Shown: piece by piece, positions 17,241 to 27,200 of the stretch
How the letters are laid out: each line of letters begins with the position of its first letter
How positions within the stretch are numbered: position 1 is the stretch's first letter
Assembly: GCA_028704555.1 (NCBI GenBank)
Contig: JAQWFD010000029.1
Coordinates: 1-48,556, forward strand
Source of the DNA: Desulfobacterales bacterium
GTDB lineage: Bacteria; Desulfobacterota; Desulfobacteria; Desulfobacterales; JAQWFD01
Length of the DNA stretch: 48,556 bases
Direction: 5' to 3'
Made by a program: the position numbers and the translations under genes
Notes under the pieces: model-generated
Told to the model about the DNA's origin: nothing
Databases searched by the model: none
What the model saw: only the letters and a program-made list of their open reading frames with translations

Positions 17241-19475
17241 TTAAAATAGTCCGCCTAAGTCTCGGTCTTTATTCTGTTTAATCATTGCTCTGTCGAGCTG
17301 CTCTTTTGTTTGGGCATCCAGAAGTTGGACTTCAATCACAGGATTTCCATCAAAGGTGTATTCCTTTGAAACAAGCTGATCTCTCCGGATTACAAAAACA
17401 TCGCTCTTGTTTACCTGAACCTTGTTGCTGAAAAATACCAGGCAGACCTTTCTTTCCATCGAAAAAAGGTCGTCAGCCCCCTTGTCGGATTTGATTTTCA
17501 GTTGAAACAATTCACCGGTAACGCTTTTCAGATCTTCTTTGTTTTCAATCATCGCCATCAAGGATTTGGCAGGGCTGCCGGTATGCTCCCAGCAAAAATA
17601 AGGCGTGATAAGTTCCTGCGGTGAAACGCCACCATGAGAGAATCCATAAACGCCGGGAGTTTTGAACGGATTCATGTTTTTGGAAAAATAGAGGTAATTA
17701 AAGTTTTCATAATTTTTTTCTACCTCAATACACCCATCGCTTAACGACGGCTGCCGGTTTTCTGTGCGGATGTAGCGTTCTGCTTTTCCAGACGCCCCAC
17801 CCAGAGAAACTGAAATCTTGTCAGATTCACTCAACAGCCCTGTCAAAACAAATCCATGATCTGTAATTAAATATACTTTCAAATATCCGCTGTTCAGGAG
17901 CAGGGTTATTTTCTGAGCAAAAAAATCGATGGTTTCCGGGAAATATCTCAGCGCCTTGTGCTGCAGTTTTTCTCCCATATCATCGAAATCTTTGTAGGTG
18001 CAGATCAGGAACTGGGCAGGTCTTGCCTCCTCATTCACATCGTCAAGCCTGATAAAGTCGATGGATATGTCGGGATTTTTCTCCAACAGATATTTTTCCC
18101 GGTTGCCTTGAACCTTTTCCGTTACGCCATTGGCCATGTAGATTCGGCTCATGTTGTTTTCCGTTTCGGAAGGGATATCTGCAACAATAGCGTTTCGGGC
18201 AAGCTTAAAGCGGCTGTTCACCGTTGCTGCAACCTGACAGGCAATTTCATAGGCCACACCATCCCCAACAATAACAGCAGTTTTTCCACTGTTCTCATCG
18301 ATAATTCGCTGAAGTATGCCGGTTTGATCCTCCTGATACCCGTCAAAAAACTTAAACCATTTATCGAAGAAAATGGATACAAGCTGCTTATAATGTTCCT
18401 GAAATGGTTCCAGCAGATCTCTTTTATTCAGGAACTCGGCATAAAGATTCCGGATTGCGGTATCGAGTTTATAGAAGCGCTTTGTATAAAACCCGACGCA
18501 CTCTGAAAAAGTGCCGAGATAGGCAATGTCTTTGGGGTCAAACTCCAGCAGCGTCCTGACATCTGCCCAGAACGTAATTCCCAGTGCTTTAGCCTGTTTG
18601 CTCTGATTTCGCTGTGAGATTCTGGCCAGATAATCGGGTATGGCTTTTTTGTTACCTATGTTTTCACCAATAATCTTAAGCCAGTTTTCATCCACTGCAC
18701 GGAATGGATGGTTGGGATGAACAGACCAGATATCCATATCGGCCGGGAGTGAGTAGTCGTCGAGATAGCCGGAAAAAGAGTCCCGGCAGCTTACTGAATC
18801 CAGCCAGTTGTAATAGACGGCTTCAAGAATCGGATAACATTTTCCGTACGCCATTGCATCCAGCATGGCCTTTACCACCTCACCTGCCAGGGTCTGAGCC
18901 GGTTTGGAAATATATTCCTGTTTCAGCAGGTCATTGACTTTGCGATAAAAGGTTTCTCTCAGCTGGGCATCATACTTTTCTTTAGCGTAAGCCTTCGGGT
19001 CATGAATAAAGGGAAGCAGTTCCTTTTTCAGATCAAAAATTTCCGTTGCCCCTTTATGGCTCAGGTCCATCCAGTAGGTTCGGTCTTTACCCACACTGAC
19101 TTTCGCCGCAGCGATGATCTCATCTTTAGGAAGATTGATGTTCAGATTCAGTGTCTGGTGGACTTTGTCTTTGATGTAGTTCTGCAGGTAGCGGATTTCA
19201 AGGCAGCCATTGGTTTCGCAGTATTCCCGGACATATTTCAGTTTATCCTTATCCGTATGGGTATAGATCAAGTATTTCTCTGGTGAAGGCTGTCCTCGTT
19301 CAATCAGATATTTCACATGCAGCTCTTCGATTTCTGAGTGAGCCGTGTGAATGGTGTATTCTGTCCCGACTGTGCGCAGCAAAAATTCTGCATCACCGGA
19401 TTCATCAATAAAAACCGCCACCGGGTGTTGCTCAAAAATACCCTGCAAATCTTTTTTAAACCACTTATCTATCAT
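17241..19475 (-). CDS. pglZ: BREX protein PglZ (alkaline-phosphatase-like fold)
   Basis: 744 residues from the ATG at 19475, which has AGAGG eight bases upstream and gives the family start MIDKWFKKDL. The frame stays open 70 codons further up to 19685, but that part is translated intergenic repeat (NHRWTQIDTD) and is not protein. The central PglZ domain shows the metal-binding motifs VIVGDGVAYEIA and LITDHGFVLTG. PglZ is the signature protein of BREX; its exact enzymatic role is unsettled, but it is required for both methylation and defence in type 1 systems. It lies between the GxxExxY gene and brxL; a repeat-filled gap of ~180 bases lies upstream. Confidence 0.96.
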   Translation of the reverse strand: MIDKWFKKDLQGIFEQHPVAVFIDESGDAEFLLRTVGTEYTIHTAHSEIEELHVKYLIERGQPSPEKYLIYTHTDKDKLKYVREYCETNGCLEIRYLQNYIKDKVHQTLNLNINLPKDEIIAAAKVSVGKDRTYWMDLSHKGATEIFDLKKELLPFIHDPKAYAKEKYDAQLRETFYRKVNDLLKQEYISKPAQTLAGEVVKAMLDAMAYGKCYPILEAVYYNWLDSVSCRDSFSGYLDDYSLPADMDIWSVHPNHPFRAVDENWLKIIGENIGNKKAIPDYLARISQRNQSKQAKALGITFWADVRTLLEFDPKDIAYLGTFSECVGFYTKRFYKLDTAIRNLYAEFLNKRDLLEPFQEHYKQLVSIFFDKWFKFFDGYQEDQTGILQRIIDENSGKTAVIVGDGVAYEIACQVAATVNSRFKLARNAIVADIPSETENNMSRIYMANGVTEKVQGNREKYLLEKNPDISIDFIRLDDVNEEARPAQFLICTYKDFDDMGEKLQHKALRYFPETIDFFAQKITLLLNSGYLKVYLITDHGFVLTGLLSESDKISVSLGGASGKAERYIRTENRQPSLSDGCIEVEKNYENFNYLYFSKNMNPFKTPGVYGFSHGGVSPQELITPYFCWEHTGSPAKSLMAMIENKEDLKSVTGELFQLKIKSDKGADDLFSMERKVCLVFFSNKVQVNKSDVFVIRRDQLVSKEYTFDGNPVIEVQLLDAQTKEQLDRAMIKQNKDRDLGGLF

Positions 19476-19512
19476 AATAAACCTCTTTTGAAACCACAGA
19501 TATTCTTTTTTT

Positions 19513-19660
19513 GAAACCACAGATGAACACAGATTCACACAGATAATATTTATAACCTGATAGCTTTTCCCTTTAATATCTGTGTCTATCTGTGTCCATC
19601 TGTGGTTAAAATTCTTTTTTTTGAAACCACGGATGCACACAGATTCACACAGATAACCTT
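19513..19660. repeat. Palindromic intergenic repeats between the GxxExxY gene and pglZ
   Basis: Unit 1 at 19513-19612 starts GAAACCACAGATGAACACAG and ends with CCATCTGTGGTTAAAATTC, so the ends mirror each other; the middle contains TAACCTGATAGCTTTT. A half unit (GAAACCACGGATGCACACAG) at 19623-19658 runs up to the GxxExxY stop codon. A further partial GAAACCACAGA lies at 19490-19500. Confidence 0.9.
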
Positions 19661-20043
19661 CATAGTATGATTCTGTCCCATTCAAGTTTGGCGTGTTTAA
19701 AATTAAGTATCAGGCCAACGCGCAGGCCGGTTATCTTCAGGTAATTGATAATTTGGGCTTTCTCGTTATTGCCGATTTTTTCAATCACCTTGGCATCGAC
19801 GATAATTTTATCAAACACAATCAGGTCGGGAATGTATTCTCCAACCGGCACGGATTTATAAATAACGGAGAATCTGGCCTGCTGCTGATAAGGGATCTGC
19901 TTTAATCCAAACTCAACAACCAAAGCGTTTTCATAAGGCTTTTCAAGCAAGCCATGCCCCAGCGTATTCAACACTTCAAATGCGCAGCCAATCACCTGAT
20001 GGGTCTCTTCTTTATATAAAAAGCCTTGGCTATTCGTTTTCAT
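19660..20043 (-). CDS. GxxExxY protein (PD-(D/E)XK nuclease-like)
   Basis: 127 residues. The family signature G-x-x-E-x-x-Y is present in GHGLLEKPYENAL. Downstream, PDLIVFDKIIVDAKVIEK matches the (D/E)-x-K core of the PD-(D/E)XK nuclease superfamily, here with Asp (DAK) where the family usually has Glu, and LNYLKITGLRVGLILNF follows in equivalent form (INYLKITGLR). Length is full. It sits inside the BREX operon between pglX and pglZ, where type 1 loci do not need a gene. Both sides are filled with copies of the same palindromic repeat, suggesting the gene came in with them. A nuclease role is inferred from fold; no activity is established for the family as far as I know. Confidence 0.88.
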   Translation of the reverse strand: MKTNSQGFLYKEETHQVIGCAFEVLNTLGHGLLEKPYENALVVEFGLKQIPYQQQARFSVIYKSVPVGEYIPDLIVFDKIIVDAKVIEKIGNNEKAQIINYLKITGLRVGLILNFKHAKLEWDRIIL

Positions 20044-20063
20044 CTTTTACCAATCTCTTTTTG

Positions 20064-20283
20064 GAACCACAGATGCACACAGATTCTCACAGATAACCTT
20101 TCTGTTCTGATAGCTCTTTTTTTATATCTGTGTCTATCCGTGTCCATCTGTGGTTAAATTTCTTTTTTTTGAAACCACGGATGCACACAGATTCTCACAG
20201 ATAACCTTTATACCCTGATAGCTCTTTCCTTAAATATCCGTGTTCATCCGTGTCCATCTGTGGTTAAATTTCTGTGGTTAAAA
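20064..20283. repeat. Two palindromic repeat units between pglX and the GxxExxY gene
   Basis: Unit 3 (20064-20158) and unit 4 (20171-20268) each begin with GAACCACAGATGCACACAG or GAAACCACGGATGCACACAG, contain CTGATAGCTCTTT and end in CCATCTGTGGTTAAATT. An extra TCTGTGGTTAAA at 20271-20282 abuts the pglX stop codon. They are the same family and orientation as the units on the other side of the GxxExxY gene. Confidence 0.92.
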
Positions 20284-23200
20284 TCACCAATCAGCATTCA
20301 AATACTTTTTCAACTGCCCAGCATTAAGCACCTCGTAAGGGATCATCTTCTTTTTCTGCAAAGGGGCGATGTTTTTGCCAACGCCGTCGTCAAGGATCGG
20401 ATCATATCCTTCCGCCAGCAGTTCATCGATTTTCACCTTGAAGGCTTCAAGCTCCTTGAGTTGCCTGAAAATCCGGTCCTTCTCATTCTGAGCATCGGCA
20501 CTTTCATTGCCGGCAAGATCGCTCTGCCGATTAATCAACGCCCGTTCCCGATGCTCAATATAGACCGACCGCAGACGCATCAGCTTGTCGCGGCTCCATT
20601 TGTAGATAATAATGTAGCAGTCAAACCCCTGCTCCGGGCCACTGGAGAGATGCCAGATAAATGGCGTCTTGGGCAGATACATAAACAGGTTAAGGTGGTC
20701 GGAAAGTTCCGCAAAGAAATATTTGTTTACATACTCGTTCAACGGCCGTCCCATCACATTATCGAAGCTGGAGTATTGCGCCATAGTAAAGCCCTTTTCC
20801 CGGAACTTTTCTTCGATGCGGTCGAGCAGAACTTTTTCGCCGGCATTGGGAACCAGTGGGATGATGCCGTCATCATCTTCCATAAGAATCTCACGAATCA
20901 TGTCGGCCAGAAACTCCATGGCCAGCGTATGCATCCGCTGTTTTGGGATCACATTGCTTTGTTTGAACCAGTACCAGACATTGATGGGATTGACCTGATG
21001 ACGGATGCAGAACTCCTCCAGATCGTTGTTGCTCTGATAAAGTGACGGAAACTCGCTCTCAATAGATTCCCGTTCTTCAGCCGTAAATTCCTTTACCGGT
21101 AGGGATTCAATAAAATTCCGGATAGTGTCCAGCGGGAACTCCTTTGTGGCGTCTTCTTCAGCCAGATACGCCTCCCGCGCATCGACACTAACCGGCAGGC
21201 CACCGATACTTTCACCCTCCTTGGCCAGTACCATGGCCTTGTCATGCTCAGTCAGACCGTAGACCTCGAAGATCTTTTCGTTGATGATTGCTTCGTTAAT
21301 GAGGACCTGGGTGAGAAGTTGGTTTTCGTAGTTAATGAAGGATTTTAGTCGTATCTTTAAATCTGGTCTCGAAAAATATTCAATTGCTGATCCAGAATAG
21401 ATGGGTTCAATTATAAAGAAGGTACATAAATATTTTTTTACGTTTATGCATGCATTAGCCAATTCAGCTACAATATTTTCAATATTTTCCGGAGGAATAA
21501 CAAAAGGGACTCTCTCAACATCGCCAACCTGGGTTGAAACAGTAGGATTTAAACAACCCAATATGTAAACTGTAAGCGTTGAGTTTAAAAATGCTATTCC
21601 ATAATTTAAATTCGTATATTCACCGACATAAATACCAGGGCTCCCGCTATCTATAATGGTATTGGACGGCATATACCGAAATGAAGCACCTTTTGACCCA
21701 GACTTGGCGTAAGTCATTCCTTCTTTGAAATAAAATTTCTCGCATCTTAATGTTGCGCGACGCTTGCCATCTATATCACAAAACGTGCGTATCTCATGAC
21801 CGTTGTTACCCCAGTTGACTATTGTCCAAACATTTCCATACCATTTATTAAACGGACCTCCTTTAACATAGAGTTTCCACTTTTTTGCGTCATCAACTAC
21901 CTTTGAAATAGTATCCATGGAAACTTCCCACCAAAACCGGAGAAAACGATCGTTATTGGCTGATGTCAGTCCACCTCCTGCATTAACATATTCACCAAAT
22001 CCTTTCTCCCCAAACTTCTCCCGAAACTCATCGGAGATCCAATAAATAAAGGGCCAGGATTTGATAATTTTCAGTTTGGATTGTGGAAGCGTATAAACCC
22101 GTTCGTTTTCTTTACCCGAAACGAAATCATCCAAGGCCTCAAGGAACTTACCTTTTTTGTATTTCTCCTGCAGATTTGTAGTCAGATTAAAATAAGAACC
22201 GTCTTGTTCGCTATTTAATTTACTCAACACATAAAAAGTTGCATCAAGAAGAAGGCCCGGCCCAAATAAATTTACACGATCAAGGCCGAAATCTACCATT
22301 GCATCAATATGCGTTTTTTCAATCATGAATTTACGCACACCTTCAAATGATTTAATAAACATAAAGGTATGCGGATGAATCATGGCAATTTTGCCGTCTT
22401 CACCGGTAAACTCGTAACATCGCTTGATGAAGGTAGCGTAAAGATTGGTATGAAATTTATACGGTTTTTTATAGTTATCCTCGATAAAAATTTTCAGCTT
22501 TGGTCCAAAGTCGGAACTGTCGGTATAAGGCGGATTGGCCGTTGCCACATCGTATTCCGTGGTGAGCAGTTCCAGAAAGGTGATGGCGTCCCGGGTTTTG
22601 CTGGCAAGAAAGTTATTGCCGCCTGAGCGGGCATACTGTTCCACTGCGGTTTTCAGATTTTTGAAGAAGGTTTCAATAAATTTTTGTTCTTTTTCAATAT
22701 CAGAAAATCCGGTAAATAAATCCAGCTGTGCCGGCTTTGGCACAATCCTTAATTCTTTATCGGAAAAAAGTGTCTGTTGTTCCGGCTCTCTTTGCTCAAT
22801 GAGAATTCTCAGTTTCGATTTTAATTTCTCATCCAGACGAATCAATGAACCGAATTTATAGGCATACTGTAAATCACTCCAGATATCGGTGATCAGCCGT
22901 TTCTGGTTCCGATCGAGGTTATTTCCTTCCTCAAAAATATGGCGCACTTCCTCATAATCCGGCAGAAAAAAATCAGACGAAACCACCTTGAACGTCAAAC
23001 GCCCAATCGAGCGCCGTTTCTTTCTTGCTTTGATATACAGCCCGAGCTGAGCCAGCTGTATGGCGCGGTCGTCCAGATCAATTCCGTGCAGGTTATTTCC
23101 AATGATAAGCCCGGGGATATCATCTTCGTCATAATCCGCTCCGTAGTTTTCGATCTGATCCAGATACAGTTCATAAAATAAATCAAAGGCATAAAGCAGA

Positions 23201-24054
23201 AAATTTCCCGAACCGCAGGCAGGGTCGATGAGCCTGATTTCATGCAGGGGCTCAGGTTTTCGTTCCTGTATCTTGGGCGCATTGGCAATTTTGTATCGGT
23301 GCTTTATTTCCGAATCCGGGTACATTTCCAGATAGAGTTTGCCCAGCGAGTTGTCCACCAGAAACTGCACCACCCAGCGCGGGGTATAGACCTGGGACTG
23401 CAGGGAAACCTTATCGTATTCGGTTTTTGCCTTGCTGGCTTTGAAGGCTTGCTTCTTTGCGTTGTTGTAGCTCTCATAGAGCCAGCCCAGAACGTCATCG
23501 CTCTGCCAGATATCCGCGCCCACCTGAGGGTCTTTTTCCACATCATTGAAGGCATCGATGATTTCATTGAGACTGATGACATCCGGCAACAGTGCATAAG
23601 GATAGCTTTTACCGTAGAGCGGAAGGCTTTTGCCCAGCTCATTAAACGCATGTTTAATGTATTCACGGATGCCTTCCAGTTCCTCGCTGCGCATATCGGG
23701 ACGTATTTCCAGCCAGACTTTGTGCCCGAAGGAGCGGTCGCCATGCTCCGGCTGTTTGGTGATGATCGGCGGAAAGAGACTGGCCGCTTCCATCACCTTG
23801 ATCGCCGCAATGCGGTTAAAAAGCGTAAAGGTCAGCTCATCAATAAGCTTTTCCCGGGCACTATCGTACCCGCCGGTCTCACCCACATGATTTTCCAACA
23901 TGCACTCAAACCTTTGTCGCTTCGGTTTGAGTGCTGCAGACAGTTTTTCCGGATCGATCTTTTTTGTTTTGCCGATGCCCAGCCGGGCAAAGCGTTTATC
24001 AAAAGCGCCCTCGATGAGGTTGCGCAGTTTATTGACATGATCTGACAGCTTCAT
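20284..24054 (-). CDS. pglX: BREX protein PglX, adenine-specific DNA methyltransferase
   Basis: 1256 residues, close to other type 1 PglX proteins. SAM-binding motif I is DPACGSGNF (277-285) and the catalytic motif IV is NPPY (507-510), the adenine-N6 pattern. Target recognition should lie in the variable ~650-1000 region, which reads unlike the flanks (ISKVVDDAKKWKLYVKGGPF onwards). The C-terminal part is helical. PglX methylates one strand of a non-palindromic hexamer in studied systems, marking host DNA so that the other BREX proteins attack only unmarked phage DNA. It is separated from brxC (226 bases) and from the next gene (240 bases) by repeat-bearing gaps, whereas the other BREX genes are tightly packed. 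The target sequence cannot be predicted. Confidence 0.96.
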   Translation of the reverse strand: MKLSDHVNKLRNLIEGAFDKRFARLGIGKTKKIDPEKLSAALKPKRQRFECMLENHVGETGGYDSAREKLIDELTFTLFNRIAAIKVMEAASLFPPIITKQPEHGDRSFGHKVWLEIRPDMRSEELEGIREYIKHAFNELGKSLPLYGKSYPYALLPDVISLNEIIDAFNDVEKDPQVGADIWQSDDVLGWLYESYNNAKKQAFKASKAKTEYDKVSLQSQVYTPRWVVQFLVDNSLGKLYLEMYPDSEIKHRYKIANAPKIQERKPEPLHEIRLIDPACGSGNFLLYAFDLFYELYLDQIENYGADYDEDDIPGLIIGNNLHGIDLDDRAIQLAQLGLYIKARKKRRSIGRLTFKVVSSDFFLPDYEEVRHIFEEGNNLDRNQKRLITDIWSDLQYAYKFGSLIRLDEKLKSKLRILIEQREPEQQTLFSDKELRIVPKPAQLDLFTGFSDIEKEQKFIETFFKNLKTAVEQYARSGGNNFLASKTRDAITFLELLTTEYDVATANPPYTDSSDFGPKLKIFIEDNYKKPYKFHTNLYATFIKRCYEFTGEDGKIAMIHPHTFMFIKSFEGVRKFMIEKTHIDAMVDFGLDRVNLFGPGLLLDATFYVLSKLNSEQDGSYFNLTTNLQEKYKKGKFLEALDDFVSGKENERVYTLPQSKLKIIKSWPFIYWISDEFREKFGEKGFGEYVNAGGGLTSANNDRFLRFWWEVSMDTISKVVDDAKKWKLYVKGGPFNKWYGNVWTIVNWGNNGHEIRTFCDIDGKRRATLRCEKFYFKEGMTYAKSGSKGASFRYMPSNTIIDSGSPGIYVGEYTNLNYGIAFLNSTLTVYILGCLNPTVSTQVGDVERVPFVIPPENIENIVAELANACINVKKYLCTFFIIEPIYSGSAIEYFSRPDLKIRLKSFINYENQLLTQVLINEAIINEKIFEVYGLTEHDKAMVLAKEGESIGGLPVSVDAREAYLAEEDATKEFPLDTIRNFIESLPVKEFTAEERESIESEFPSLYQSNNDLEEFCIRHQVNPINVWYWFKQSNVIPKQRMHTLAMEFLADMIREILMEDDDGIIPLVPNAGEKVLLDRIEEKFREKGFTMAQYSSFDNVMGRPLNEYVNKYFFAELSDHLNLFMYLPKTPFIWHLSSGPEQGFDCYIIIYKWSRDKLMRLRSVYIEHRERALINRQSDLAGNESADAQNEKDRIFRQLKELEAFKVKIDELLAEGYDPILDDGVGKNIAPLQKKKMIPYEVLNAGQLKKYLNADW

Positions 24055-24280
24055 ATTAAAACCCTTTATGGTTTAACCACGGAATAAGCAGAATATACGG
24101 AAGGTTTTGCACGTAGCGCGTAAAAGAGCGCGTATATTCGCGCCCGGCGCGTAAATTAACGCCTGCGTTCATAATATGTCCCCTTCCCCCCACCTTTCTG
24201 CTCAATTTTTTCTTGTTTTTTCAGTCGGTTCAGCAAATTTGTTATAAACGCTGAAATCTCGTGGCTTTCGTGGTTTGACA
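24055..24280. repeat. Intergenic gap between brxC and pglX with degenerate repeats
   Basis: Begins with GGTTTAACCACGGAATAAGC (from 24070) and ends with CTCGTGGCTTTCGTGGTTTG (24259-24278), outward-facing ends like the CCACRGATG family though the interior differs. In between, 24110-24165 holds several GCGCGTA-type motifs in a short GC-rich patch. No gene. Confidence 0.6.
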
Positions 24281-27200
24281 TTATTCAACCTCGATATCCA
24301 GTTCAATTTCTTCAGAAGGCCGTGCAGCCGCCAATGCGGTTAGCTGTTCAGTCAACAGGGTCTTATATTCCTTAACCGTCATGATTTTGCACGGTACGAT
24401 CATCTTAATCTTGCGTGGCCGCTTTGGCGTTGCCTGTTTATCCAGTGGGTCTGCAATAGTTTCAAGCTGTGGTGGTGCTTCGGCGAGAAAGCTGCTCTGT
24501 ATTATTAACAACTCATTATCCTTTGCTGGGGCCAGGGCAGTATAATTCAGGATATCCGAAAGCGAGTAACCACAACTTTTGCAGGTAATGGAAAATTCCA
24601 GATTCGGTTCTCCAAGGATTCTGCTTGAACAATATCGTTTCAACACTTCCAGATTTTTCAGATTTTGAGCGTTAAATTCGGCCGGATAATTCTGCTTCAG
24701 ATTGCGTACAGCACCATCCACCTTTCCCTGGAGCAATTGATATTCGTACGTCATTCCGGATGCGGCAGTTTTAATCAATCTAAAATAAGTATCTTTGACC
24801 ACCTGCGCCTGCTGCAGAAGCTGAGCAAAGTTTTTCACCATATCCTGTTTGTAAAGCCTCAGAAATTCGTCATAAGCATCCTGAATGCTATCATCAGAAC
24901 GATCCGACTTTTTCAACTCAGCGACCACATCTTCAATAAAACATTTAAATTCTTTCGCTTTAGGTAAGTTTTTCTTGATAAATTTCTGGGTCTTAATAAT
25001 GGTCTGTATGGTCGATCTGAATGTATCGCCGGTAGCCAGAAGGTGTTCCACCTTTTCAATGTAATTGTTCTCTGTCACCTTGCCGGCATATTCCTGCAAG
25101 GTGGCTTTTTGCGCGACCACGTTGGGGAAAAGGGATTCGAAATGATCGACAGTATTATTAAGTGCCTTCAGTGCTTCAATGAAGTGCGTTGCCTTGACAC
25201 TGATTTCATCTGCGAGATCAAAATCATTGATATTCCAGTCAACTTTTCGGCCGGTATGGTTTTCGATGTCAAGATCCATCAACAACTGAACGGCCCGATT
25301 CTTTTGGTCTGCAGTCAGGGTTGCTGTAATGGACTTAAAAGATGCTGATTTAAACTTTGTTGCATTGATAAAGGCCTCATGAACGGCTTTCTGATCATGG
25401 GAAAACCACGTCTCCCCATTGTATTTAACAGCGAGTCGTCCAGCCCGGAACAACGCTGCCAGAGTAGAAACAATGGTTCCGAAGGCATAGCCCCATGGCG
25501 GGCCGGACACGTCTGACTCCAGGGATCGTCCATCCACATAGCGGGACTTTATCCTGGCGTTGATTTCCTCAACCACCTTCAGGTGGTCCCCGGTAAAATT
25601 CCCGTGAGTATCAAAAAAACAAAAGTCATCCCCGGAAAAAAGTCTGCTGAGATTCTCTTTTCGGTTACTGAAAATTTTAGGTGCCAATCCTTCCGAAAGT
25701 TGGGCCGCAAGTCTTTTGGTGTAGATGTTTTTAATGAGCTTACGCTGAATCTCGTTGATGGTTCCTTTATAGGTATCGGAATTGAGCAGGTATTCGTCAA
25801 ACATATAAATCAGCGTGGAAGTCCTGTAGGCATTCTCAATTTTAATCCGCAGATCCTTTTCCTTTTCTTCACGAATGGTCGAAAAATCCCGTATAATCTG
25901 CCGTTTGGAAGGATCGGATTCGTTGGAATATTTCTCTTCCATGTAGGCGTAACGGCGTATTTCTCCAATCAGCTTGTCAATCTGAGAAAATTCTCTGTTG
26001 TCCGGGATCAGGGTAATCAGGTCTTTATCAGATTGTGTCTCCAGCTTGATCTGCTCAACAAAGTCCTGCCTGTTTTCACTGATATTAAAAAGGCTGTAGA
26101 CTATCAGTTTCAATTGTTTACTTCCAGGACTGCACAGCTCGTCATCCTGGTCAGACAGCACACTGAATTTAAAAGTATCCGAACCATTATTGAAAGTGGC
26201 AACCGGTGTAAGGAGCTTATATGTCTTGACGTAGTTGATCAGTAAACGCTTTTTACTGAACAACTCCACATCAAATTCTTTCATTTCCTCCAGAAGTTTA
26301 CCCTCAAGGTCTGATGTGATTTTGTAATTATTTTTAGAAAGCAGAAGCACTTTAGCTTCGACCAGCAAATGAAGGACTTTTTCGATATTCGGCTTGATAT
26401 CGTAGTATTTTTTTATATCTGTAATGTAGCTTTTTGTAATATTTTCAGCTGTTGGTGATACAACTGCAGAGTCGGCCAGCAGATGAATTGTTTTCAGCAG
26501 TTTTTCGCCATCAACTTCTGATTTATTCTCATTAAGGATTTTACGGGCCGTATCATATTTATTAACGAGACCAACAGGCGGTGCGGTCTGGGCTTCGGTA
26601 CAGATGGCATGACCCGGAGTAAAGGCAAACAAATCCTGATCCCGCATCTGCTTTCTGAGAACGTCAAAAATCGTGATAATCATACCGCGGGCAGCAATTT
26701 GTGTTGCTACCAGCGCATTTGAGCTGAAGAGAAACTTCTGCAAGATATCGAACTGATACTTATGAAAAGGGTAATAGATCGCAAATTCCTCAGCGGATGT
26801 GGTTTTTGTCGGGTAAGAAGATTTCAGATTCGTTGCATCAGAAACAAGGCCTTCGTTCTTTTTATAATAGTCCAGCAACTGTTTGAAATAAGTATCTTTT
26901 TTCTGAAGTAAACGACTCCGGATAATGATATCGACTTCAGTGGATTCGAGATGTATTTTTGTTTTAAAGCGGTCGGTGACTTTGGTGAGCTGGCTGCGAT
27001 TCACGTTCGCGTTATTAATCACATCATCCAGTTTTTCCTGCGCAATAGCAATCGTCCAGACCTTACTGTTTATGCTGGATAACGCTTCGCTGATACCCTC
27101 CAGATCCAGAAGCGTAAATTTCTTCTGACTGATCGCCTCACTTGCTTCATCGAAAATAAAGACCAGTGTCTCATCCGACTTGAACTTTAAGTATTTTTCC

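Noticed and set aside
19476..19685. 70-codon N-terminal extension of PglZ
   Set aside because: It translates the intergenic palindromic repeat (NHRWTQIDTD), and the ATG at 19475 has a good ribosome site and the family start.
23242..24045. 267-codon frame antisense to pglX, and similar long antisense frames in brxC, recQ and the LolA-like gene
   Set aside because: They mirror the real genes, lack domain motifs and ribosome sites, and are typical shadows.
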